Below, in pieces: positions 1 through 7,574 of a stretch of DNA of 38,806 nt. How positions within the stretch are numbered: position 1 is the first letter of the stretch; each line of letters starts with the position of its first letter. The stretch is from Paramarasmius palmivorus (taxonomy: Eukaryota; Basidiomycota; Agaricomycetes; Agaricales; Marasmiaceae): contig JAYKXP010000278.1 of the NCBI GenBank assembly GCA_037176845.1, positions 1 through 38,806 of the forward strand, written 5' to 3'. Position numbers and translations under genes: made by a program. Below the pieces are notes generated by a model that ran no database searches, was not told the DNA's origin, and saw only the letters and a program-made list of their open reading frames with translations.

Positions 1-1074
1 ACTCCAAGGAAGAACCGTTTCATTGGTGTGAAGCAAGCTGGTGCCACCACCAAGGATGCTGCCAATCTTGCTGGAATCCCGATACCTACCACCAAGAAGA
101 TTTGGGCCAAGTTTCGGCAAACTGGAAGTACTTTCAATTGGCCTCGCAGCAGACATCCACCCAAAGTGACAGACTGGATACAGCGCCTACTTGTCAGAAT
201 TGCACATCAGAACTGGCAAATGCCATTTAGGGAGATAGGAAAGCTTGTTACACCCCAATTAGGTGAAACAACAGTTTGGACACATTTGAAGGAAGCTGGA
301 CTGGGTAGGAGAGTTGCGCGTTGGGTACCATATCTTACTAGGGCTCAGAAGAGACAGAGGAAAGAGTGGGCAAGGAAATACAAGGGGTCTTGGTGGGATC
401 TGAGGATCTATTCCAATGAGTGCTATGTCTATGCCAATGATGACAAGGGAAGGGTCTATATAACTCGGAGTCCTGATGAAGAATTTGACGAGGACTGCTT
501 GGTACCAACATTCAAGCAGTCTCAGTTGCGCATCATGGTTTGGGCATACATTATGAAGGGGAAGAAGGGGCCATTATTGGTATTGGATTATCCAGGTGGG
601 CGTGGTAGAGGTCTGAATGCACAGTGGTATCAGGAGCAGGTTTTGGAAGGGAAGTTCTTGCAGTTCTGGGAAGAGATGAAGGCAGAGAGGGGGGATATCG
701 AGTTCCAGCAGGATAATGCACCAGCTCATAAGGCCAAAAGCACTCAAAGATGGCTTGCAGAGCATAAGATCAAGCTTTTCCCACATTCTTCATCTTTCCC
801 TGACCTTAATCCTATTGAGCCTGTGTGGCATGAACTCAAAGAGGGTATTCGACAACTACCCCGCCGGCCATCATTTGTTCGACAACTTAAAGCAGCCATT
901 GAACAGGTCTGAGGAGCAATCAGGATCAAGAATATTGATAGATACATAGATCGGATGGATGATGTTGCTGAGGCTGTATTGAAGGCTAAGGGAGGCCATA
1001 CAAAATATTCATCTTCTAATATGATTCACTTGTATATTCTTAGGTACTATGTAGAACAACATTGCTTGACTTGA
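1..1074 (+). pseudogene. Tc1/mariner-type (IS630 superfamily) transposase, 5'-truncated by window edge, premature stop
   Basis: The frame is open from base 1 and the first in-frame candidate start at 28 is GTG, so the true start lies outside the window. The N-terminal part has the helix-turn-helix style of Tc1 transposases; the C-terminal part is a DDE_3-type domain. Numbered from base 28, D229 (in QDNAPAH) and E264 (in NPIEPVWHELK) are 34 residues apart, the DD34E spacing. The position of the first catalytic aspartate, in the motif YSNECYVY, is N130 (aat, 415-417) where the family normally has SDE. TGA at 910-912 stops the frame, yet the same frame continues with good family sequence through GGHTKYS to 1074, so TGG to TGA is the likely change. 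With the first acid lost and a nonsense codon this copy should not be active. Confidence 0.85.
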
Positions 1075-1413
1075 GTATCTGCCAGAAACATAGGGGCCTG
1101 AAAAATTGGCATCACCCACGGATCACAATTCCAGGGTATCATGACTTTCGGCGGACCCAAGTAGTCTAAGTCAGTGCACTGTGTGCTGTGTGTGCTTTTG
1201 TAAGGACCATAGAACACCTCCTAATCTTTTTCTTCAAGCCAGGTGGTTTTCATAGCTATTGATTGTCGTAGTGACAACATGTTAACATCTTTGCTTAAGT
1301 TTCTGTTACAGATCACTCAGAGTGACAGTACAACAGTGTGATCAGTATAGTGGAATTACAAAGAGATTTGCCAAACAAGAGTTTTAATGGCAATGTTAGA
1401 TGGAGGTGTGGGG
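1075..1413. other. non-coding stretch between Tc1-type copy and left LTR
   Basis: No gene is seen. The palindrome CAGTGCACTG at 1172-1181 resembles the tip of Tc1-type terminal repeats and could be the right end of the element, but the left end is outside the window, so it cannot be paired. The last bases before the LTR (1409-1413, TGGGG) do not match the bases after the right LTR. Confidence 0.4.
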
Positions 1414-1862
1414 TGTGAGGGCGAACCAACTACCTCTCTACGGATAGCAGTGCTGAGCGATGATGATAAGGGAAAAGGGGGTGATCCGGCGTAGCACAAG
1501 CTCTATACGACTTGAGCAGGCAGACTGCAAGTCAGATACTATCCCAAAGACCAAGTTAGCATAACTAAAGGAATAAAAATACAAGATACGTTGCCTAGCC
1601 CTAAAAAAAATGACCAAAGGTCAAATGGGGAACTAGGCAACTACAGCTAACGGTATATATGTGAAGAGTCTGACGTCGGCGAGAATTGTACAAGTAAGCA
1701 ATCAGAATGATACGGAAAGATGTAGGAACAATGGAAGAATGATGTGGAATGTTCCGGTGATGAGAGGCTGTACGCGATTTAAGTGGATAATGATAAGATG
1801 AAGAATAAGAAAAATGGATAAGGGGAATTTGAGAAATGAAAGGAAAAAGAACGCTCCATACA
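1414..1862 (-). repeat. 3' LTR of the chromovirus (left copy)
   Basis: The plus strand starts TGTGAGGGCG and ends CTCCATACA, giving TG...CA ends on either strand. It aligns over its whole length with 7130-7574, with many substitutions and short indels, including an A-run expansion near 1604 that is absent from the other copy. Confidence 0.93.
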
Positions 1863-1874
1863 TTACCCCCTCCT
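1863..1874 (-). other. polypurine tract (plus-strand primer) of the chromovirus
   Basis: On the minus strand the bases AGGAGGGGG followed by TAA lie directly upstream of the 3' LTR start TGTATGG. A purine run at this place is the expected primer for second-strand DNA synthesis. Confidence 0.75.
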
Positions 1875-1878
1875 ATTG

Positions 1879-1897
1879 CCTATCGTCCTGCGATAGG
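1879..1897. other. 7-bp perfect hairpin between the pol stop codon and the polypurine tract
   Basis: CCTATCG and CGATAGG pair perfectly around a five-base loop (TCCTG). It sits immediately after the TAG that ends the chromodomain frame (1898-1900). No T run follows on either strand; the role is unknown. Confidence 0.5.
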
Positions 1898-2585
1898 CTA
1901 GAAACCGCATAATCCGTCCCTCACTCCATTCTGATCCGTGGGCTGTCCTTCAGTCAGATTTTCCAGTTTGCGCCAGGGTGTGAGCTGGAAGACGGCCGCT
2001 GTCTTCTTTCCTTCTTGGCGCATTGGGATGCTTTTGGTGGAATTCCTATATCTTCTCACCGCGTTCTCTGACGTGGGTGCTGGTTCCCAACTGTCGTATT
2101 CCTCTCCAAAGCCTTCCCATCGCCCCAAATACATTGCACCCTTCGGATATCTGCTGTCCAGAATCTGCTCGACCTCAAATCCTCTTCTCATTCTACTTCC
2201 ACTGCTTCAGGTGGTGGTGGTCGTGATCCATTGAATCATTGCCTTCCAGGGGGTGGGGGGAGTGGGAGCCGAGAGCGGTTTGAGTGAAAGACATTGTGTA
2301 ACCTTCTTAGCCGGAGTAAGCTTAAGCCGGTAGTCCAGTTCGCCAACCTTTTACATAGGGACTTCGTAGGGTCCCAGTTTGCCGTGGTCCAGCTTCTGGC
2401 TTGTAGGTGGATTCTGATGTCTTTTGCTGACACCACACCTTGTCTCCTACTTCGAACATCATGTGCCTTACTTCTTTCTGCCTCGTTTGTCTTTTCATCC
2501 GATCCTTGCCCATGCACAATGCCGCTTCTTTTTTTTTTTTTGCCTCTTTGTCGCACCTTCCCTTAGGTTCTCTAGTCGGGTTCAA
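1898..2585 (-). pseudogene. integrase C-terminal region and chromodomain of the chromovirus (frameshifted)
   Basis: The last frame (2191 to 1898) encodes a chromodomain: the motif FEVEQILDSR, then YLGRWEGFG, then DSWEP, followed by a short tail and TAG. Upstream pieces in two other frames (2585-2236) contain the basic GKDRMKRQ stretch, a FEVGDKVW motif and a GPRQTG segment matching the GPY/F region that precedes chromodomains in this clade. A 13-base T run at 2529-2541 (A run in the coding sense) lies in this part. The chromodomain is known in the clade for steering integration to marked chromatin; here it is joined to a broken integrase, so it is unlikely to act. Confidence 0.85.
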
Positions 2586-3068
2586 TGTTTGGGAATCGGG
2601 TTGGGCGTCCTACTGGTGATGGGAAGTCAGGTGTGTAGCCGTACATGACTACGAATGGGCTACGGTCGTGTGCTGGTGGACTTGGGAGTTAAGTACAAAC
2701 TCTGCTGTGGGGAGCAGTTGACCAGTCGTCCTGACGTTTATCCACGAATTAGGCGTAAGAACCGTTCCAACTCTGGTTGGCTCTTTCTGTTGACATTGGC
2801 AGCAGGGTGGTAGGCTGTAGTTAGTCCTGGCTGTAGCCCTAGTGCTTGTACAGAGCTCGGGTTACTTGGCTGCAAATTGCGCCATCGGGGTCAGTTCGAA
2901 TTGTGGGGAATCCCATGCAGCACGGAGATCTCCGGTAATGAAGGTCGGCGACTCCTTTGGACATCAAGGTAGTGGTGGGTGGGGAGAATGTGGACTTGCT
3001 TGCTGTACAGGTCGATGTAGGTGATGATGGCATCGTAACCATTGCTGAGGGGGAGTCCTGTGATAAGG
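2586..3068 (-). pseudogene. integrase catalytic core of the chromovirus (heavily frameshifted)
   Basis: This stretch lies exactly where the DDE integrase core should be, between the H2C2 finger and the GPY/F region. Recognisable short pieces occur in different frames, such as KGVADLHYR and RALYKH. No single frame stays open. The call rests mainly on position plus those short matches. Confidence 0.65.
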
Positions 3069-3758
3069 TCAACTCCTAATACACACCAAGTCCTTCTGGC
3101 ACTTCCATGGGTTGGAGTGTTGCGTCAGATGAACAGCTGGTTTGGTGCGTTGGCAGCGCTCACACCCTTGAACATACTTCTCTATGAAAGAGGACATGTT
3201 AGGCCACCAGTAGTAACGTTTCACCTGTTCTAGTGTCCCGTGTTTTCCCAGGTGCCCCGCTGTAGACGCATCATGGCACTGCTTTAGGATCTCCTTCCTC
3301 AAACCTTCATCTGCCGGAATGTACAGTTTCCCCTTATAGTACACCAGGCCGTTGTCTTCTTCCCACTCCACTAGACCGTTGGCCAACTTCCTCGCCCCGT
3401 CCTTCTCCAGCGCCTCTACTGCCTGCAGTACCTCCGCTTCTCTCTCTACTCCCTTGCGTATTCTTTCCTCTAGGGCATCTCCTCCTACTCGCGCAGCTCC
3501 AATCTTTGCAAACATCTCTGGCTTCAGAACTACCTGCTCACGATTGTCCTCAGCATCCAACACCTGCAGCTCTGAGATTCCGCACAGGGGGTCTGCCTGA
3601 GTGTTCGTTTTGCCAGGTTTGTGTGTCAGACGGAAGTCAAACCGTGACAGCCAAAGCGCCCATCGGGCTTGACGACGAGTCAGGTCCTGAGCTGTCCTCC
3701 AGTACTCCAGGTTTCGGTGGTCGGTGATTATCTCGAATGACTGAGGGAGTCCTTCCAA
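3069..3758 (-). pseudogene. RNase H C-terminus and integrase zinc finger of the chromovirus
   Basis: An open piece of 229 codons. It starts in the RNase H domain (SFEIITDHRNLEYW, then DFRLTHKPGKTNTQADPL, the latter holding the last RNase H acidic residue) and continues through a linker to the H2C2 integrase finger (HDASTAGHLGKHGT ... YYWWPNM ... CERCQRTKP). This is the tether and N-terminal part of integrase, which binds retroelement DNA ends. The frame is lost at both ends by single-base changes relative to the flanking pol pieces. Confidence 0.9.
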
Positions 3759-4137
3759 GTAGTGCGCCAGTCCTCAAGGGCTCGGATGATGGCTAACATC
3801 TCACGGTCGTAGATCTCGTAGTTCCTCTCAGCTGTGCCATGCTCTCTGATCGATATGCCACTGGGTGCCATAATCCATCGTCCTGCTGTTGAAGGATAAC
3901 TCCGCCAGTAGCGTAGCCTGAGCGTCCACTTCCACTCGGGTTGGCCGTTCCGGATCCCACATCACCAGTATTGGCTCCTCAGTGAAAGCCTTCTTCAGGG
4001 TATCAAAGGCTTCCTGATGTCGCCTTCCCAGTCCCACCGTTGCTCTTTCTTGGTGAGGTCGTGCAGGGGTCGAGCGATCTTGGAGAAGTCCTTGATGAAT
4101 CGTCGTAGAAGTTGGCGAAGCCGATGAACCGCGAAGC
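3759..4137 (-). pseudogene. RT connection and RNase H N-terminal half (frameshifted)
   Basis: Three frames share this stretch. One piece carries RRFIKDFSKIARPLHDLTKK (the RT-RNase H junction of Ty3/gypsy), the next LKKAFTEEPILVMWDPERPT and EVDA (first RNase H acidic residue). Every frame change I could place here is explained by one missing base in a short run, for example GCTCAGG where GCTTCAGG restores frame and GCACAGC where GCACCAGC does. Confidence 0.85.
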
Positions 4138-5628
4138 TCACGAAGGTTGCGGGGTGTGCTCCACTCTTTGACTGCTCGTACTTTGACTGGTCCATGTGAC
4201 TTGGCCTTCCCGTATTACCATACCGAGATATTCCACCTGCTGTTGGTCGAATTCACACTTCTCTGGCCGAAGGTAGAGGTCGTACTCCTGAAGTCTTTTC
4301 AGCACTTCGTGGGTTGTGGCACGATGTTCCTCCATGGTTGCACTGTAGATGAGGATGTCATCCAGGTATACTGCTACCTTGCCCTTGGCAATGAGGTCTG
4401 CGAAGATGGAATTCATGAGGGCCTGGAATGTTGCTGGGGAATTGGTGAGGCCAAAGAACATGACTTGTGGTTCGAACAGGCCTCGACTGGTGGTGAATGC
4501 TGCTTTCCACTCATCTCCTTCCTTGATGCGCACATTGTTGTATCCCCACCGAACATCCAGCTTGGTGAAGTACTTGGCACCTTTCAGGCGGTTGATGATG
4601 TCGGTAGCTAAAGGAAGGGGGTATCGATTCTTGACAGTGAATTCATTGAGCTTGCGGTAGTCCTGTACGAACCGAAGTTTACCATCCTTCTTCTTGACAA
4701 AGAAGACTGGGGAGGCGAGGGGCGACTTGGATGGAACTATGTATCCCTTGCGCAGGTTTTCTTCCAGAAAGGCATCCAGTTCGGTTTGCTCGTTGACCGA
4801 CATGGGGTATACTTTGGATCGGATAGTCTCTGGGGCATCGGGCTTGAGGTCGATGGTGTGGTCCCAGGGTTTGTGCTCAGGCAGTCAATGGGACTCTTCC
4901 TCCGAAAACACCTTGCGGTATTGGTGGTACTCCTCGGGCACGATCTCCTCCATGCTCTTCTTCTCCTTCCTTTTCGACTCCTCAAACGCCAGCTCTGCTG
5001 CATACGTCACTCCTGCTGCCACCCATAGTTCGTCGCTCGCATGCTCCAACACCCCATCTTTCTGCCACTGCCTGCGCTGTCTTCTGTTGCCTTTGATCTG
5101 CTCCCACCGCTTTGTCTCCTCTATCTGGCACTCTTCTTCTTGCTCTTCCTCTATTTTGATTTTCATCACGCCTTTAGCCCAGTCGATGGCAGGGTTCACC
5201 TTTCTCAGCCAAGGTAGCCCTAGCACCACGTCCTCGGGGCCCAGGTCAGTGATCAACAACTCTACTTCCTCCTCGTGCTCTCCGATCTTCATCCTCAATC
5301 TAGCAAACTCCTCAATACTCCCTGCACGATTCCGACTCCCATCGATGTTGTAGAGTGGAATCTGCCTTCGCAGGCGGTATCTTTCAACACGTTGCTCTTC
5401 CACCCATCTTCTTCCAATGAACAGCCCAGTAGCTCCACTGTCAATCATGGCTACTACATCTCTTTCTCGATTGTGTCCTTTCAAGCGCGCGCGTATGTGA
5501 AAATGGTTTTCATTTTTGTCGACAACTGGGATAGATATTGTACATGATGAAACAGAATCATATGACGACGGCGAGGTGGAGATAAAAGATGTATTTGGGG
5601 GTGCGACTCTTGTAGCCTTAGGAGACAC
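4138..5628 (-). pseudogene. chromovirus protease + reverse transcriptase, one in-frame TGA
   Basis: One minus-strand frame runs from the gag/pol junction to 4138 with a single stop, TGA at 4885-4887. Upstream of it is a retropepsin-type aspartic protease with the active-site motif AMIDSGATGLFI. Downstream is a Ty3/gypsy RT with the fingers motif FFVKKKDGKLRFVQDYRKLN, then TKLDVRWGYNN, then the active-site box YLDDILIYS. CGA to TGA is the simplest origin of the stop. The first codon printed at 5626-5628 is GTG, so this frame was most likely reached from gag by frameshifting, not by its own start. The RT then runs out of frame after 4190. Confidence 0.92.
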
Positions 5629-5633
5629 CCCTT

Positions 5634-5642
5634 CTAAAAACG
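5634..5642 (-). promoter_or_regulatory. candidate -1 frameshift site at the gag stop codon
   Basis: Minus strand reads CGT TTT TAG in the gag frame. The protease frame is -1 to gag and is open through this point (TTT TTA GAA GGG). A P-site Phe tRNA could re-pair perfectly after slipping one base on the five T run, turning the stop into TTA and joining Gag to Pol. Confidence 0.5.
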
Positions 5643-6860
5643 CTGCTCGGCACGAATGGTGGCAATCTGCATCTGGAGCTGCTCCATTTGCGCAATGAGA
5701 GCGTCCAGACCCGTTGATGGTGCGGTCTGAGCTGGAGTTGGGGTTGTTGGGGCTGCAGCAGGTGGAGCCGGTAGCGCCTGTTCAGTGGTAGGTGTTTCAG
5801 TGGCGGCAACACGCTGTCCACTTGTCCCACGAGGTCTTCCTAGCCACCTGTTGAAACAGACTGCTTCCCGGTGTCCATTTCTGCGGCACCAGTTGCAGAT
5901 CTCCCTCTCATGGCCCCCATCACGTTGCCGGTGCTCTGTTGAGCCACAGCCAAAGCACTTGCCATTCATCAGGCGAAGCCAGTCTGCACGGGTACGGTTG
6001 GCGTCAATGTCCATGGCATTGGGGTCACGTGTTGGAAATGTTGGTGCTGGCGCAGCAGCAGGGAAAGGCGAGGTACGTGGGGGATTGGGGAGTTGGCGGT
6101 TGCTCCAGAAGGGTCGTGGACCTTGGGGCCTTGCTTGTGCTTCCAAACGCTTTTCAGCGTCGTACTGACGGAAGTGGTTGTCAACCTCAATTGACGTCTG
6201 GACCAACTCGTCGAAGGTTTTGGTGCTCCTCCCAATGGCAAGGACCAGTCTATCACGGAACGCACGACTGAGGTTATCGTAGAACCGGTCGCGGAGGTCC
6301 TCTGTGGAGTAGCCGGTGCGTCCCATGAGCTCTTTGAACTTGGCTGTGTATTCTGCCACCGTCATCTTGTCCTGGTGGAGAGCCTTGAGGCGGTGCTTGG
6401 CGTCCTCCTTTTCGTCTACGCTCTCGAAGCGGAGCTTGAAAGCTGCCTCGAACGTGGCCCAGTTGTTATCAAATATGGGTCTTCCCAACGAGTACTCCTC
6501 CATATAGGGAGTGGCCCAGAGAGCTGCGTCCTTTACCATGAACGACAGTGCTGTACTAATCCACACCCGGTCGTTGCGGTAGTACTGGCCGTCTGCATCC
6601 TGGACGTTCATCTCCCTCTTGGAGTTCCATCCATAGACTGAGAATGCTGCGAGGAAGCGGCGAGCATCAGCGCTGTCTCCATCTCCTGCGAACACCGCTG
6701 GCTTCTCAGAGCGGCTTCGCTGATCTGCTTTGGACGACATCTGGGTGGTGAGCAGGGCCACCGAGTCGGTGAGCGCCTTCTGGCTTGTAAGCAGTGCTTG
6801 TAGTAGGGTTTCATTCTGGGATTGTGCGGGAGGAGGAGGTGGAGGTACGTTATCAGACAT
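5634..6860 (-). CDS. chromovirus Gag (capsid-nucleocapsid), intact reading frame
   Basis: A complete 408-residue frame from ATG (6860) to TAG (5634). After a proline-rich start it has the retrotransposon Gag core (about residues 60-240; motifs DNNWATFEAAFKLRF and MTVAEYTAKFKELMGRTGYS), then a proline-rich spacer, then a nucleocapsid part. One zinc knuckle is canonical CX2CX4HX4C (CNWCRRNGHREAVC). The preceding one (CFGCGSTEH) lacks its last cysteine. A glutamine-rich helix (QMEQLQMQIATIR) ends the protein. Gag packages element RNA into cytoplasmic particles. This is the only part of the element still fully open. Confidence 0.93.
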   Translation of the reverse strand: MSDNVPPPPPPAQSQNETLLQALLTSQKALTDSVALLTTQMSSKADQRSRSEKPAVFAGDGDSADARRFLAAFSVYGWNSKREMNVQDADGQYYRNDRVWISTALSFMVKDAALWATPYMEEYSLGRPIFDNNWATFEAAFKLRFESVDEKEDAKHRLKALHQDKMTVAEYTAKFKELMGRTGYSTEDLRDRFYDNLSRAFRDRLVLAIGRSTKTFDELVQTSIEVDNHFRQYDAEKRLEAQARPQGPRPFWSNRQLPNPPRTSPFPAAAPAPTFPTRDPNAMDIDANRTRADWLRLMNGKCFGCGSTEHRQRDGGHEREICNWCRRNGHREAVCFNRWLGRPRGTSGQRVAATETPTTEQALPAPPAAAPTTPTPAQTAPSTGLDALIAQMEQLQMQIATIRAEQRF

Positions 6861-7129
6861 GGCAGGAAATAAGCGGGGGTCTTTGTAGATGTCGTCGGCC
6901 CAGTCTAATGGATTGTGCAGTCGGTTTGGACAGGGGCTGGTGTCACAGTTCCACCAGTAGTCGTCGTCGCGGAGATGGTTGTCACGTTGGTTATCAGTGT
7001 TATAGGAGTGTGTGCAGGAGGAACAGTCAAAAGGAGGTGGGGGTGTAACGGTTGCTGTGTCTGCCAGGGTGTACCTTGAACGAGGTTGACGCTACCAGGT
7101 CAACGGCGTTCAATGAGATCTTGACCTAA
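6861..7129 (-). other. chromovirus leader with candidate primer-binding site and stem
   Basis: This is the 269-bp untranslated leader between the 5' LTR and gag. No PBS-like TGG lies directly next to the LTR. At 7090-7097 the minus strand reads TGGTAGCG, matching the complement of the 3' end of fungal initiator Met tRNA as I recall it. Between it and the LTR, AGGTCAA (7121-7127) and TTGACCT (7097-7103) can form a perfect 7-bp stem that would bring that site close to the LTR. Confidence 0.4.
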
Positions 7130-7574
7130 TGTGAGGGCGAACCAACTACCTCTCTACGGATAGCGGTGCTGAGCGATGATGATAAGGGAAAAAGGGGTGA
7201 TCCGGCGCAGGCACAAGGCTCTATACGACGTTGAGCAGGCAGACACAAGTCAGATACTAGCCCAAATGACCAAGTTAGCATAACTAAAGGAATAAAATAC
7301 AAGATGACTTGCCTAGCCCAAATGACCAAGAGGTCAAGATGGGGAACTAGGCATCTACAGCTACGGTTTATATGTGAAGAGTCTGTCTCGGCGAGAATTG
7401 TACAAGTAAGCAATCAGAATGATACGGAAAGATGTAGAACAATGGAAGAATGATGTGGAATGTTCCGGTGGATGAGAGGCTGTACGCGATATAAGTGGAA
7501 AATGATAAGATGAAGATAAGAAAATAGATAAGGGGACTTAGAGAAATGAAAGGAAAAAGCTACGCTCCATCACA
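7130..7574 (-). repeat. 5' LTR of the chromovirus (right copy)
   Basis: Plus strand begins TGTGAGGGCG and ends CTCCATCACA, matching 1414-1862 along its full length. In element orientation it should hold the promoter. Its outer edge abuts the reading frame of the neighbouring transposase gene. Confidence 0.93.

Larger units (their letters stand above)
1414..7574 (-). mobile_element. Ty3/gypsy chromovirus LTR retrotransposon, full-length but decayed
   Basis: Two LTRs of about 445-449 bp in direct orientation bound an internal region that reads on the minus strand: leader, gag, protease, reverse transcriptase, RNase H, integrase, chromodomain, polypurine tract. This domain order (RT and RNase H before integrase, chromodomain last) defines chromoviruses. 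Gag is open, protease-RT is open apart from one TGA, and the RNase H-integrase half is split by several single-base frame changes. The LTRs differ by well over a dozen substitutions and small indels, so the insertion is not recent. Five-base flanks (TGGGG left, TGCCC right) do not form a target duplication. Confidence 0.95.

Noticed and set aside
28..30. GTG as start of the Tc1-type transposase
   Set aside because: Nuclear fungal genes start with ATG; the frame is open to base 1, so the start is outside the window.
7126..7413. 95-codon open stretch on the minus strand
   Set aside because: It lies within the LTR and its equivalent in the other LTR is not open.
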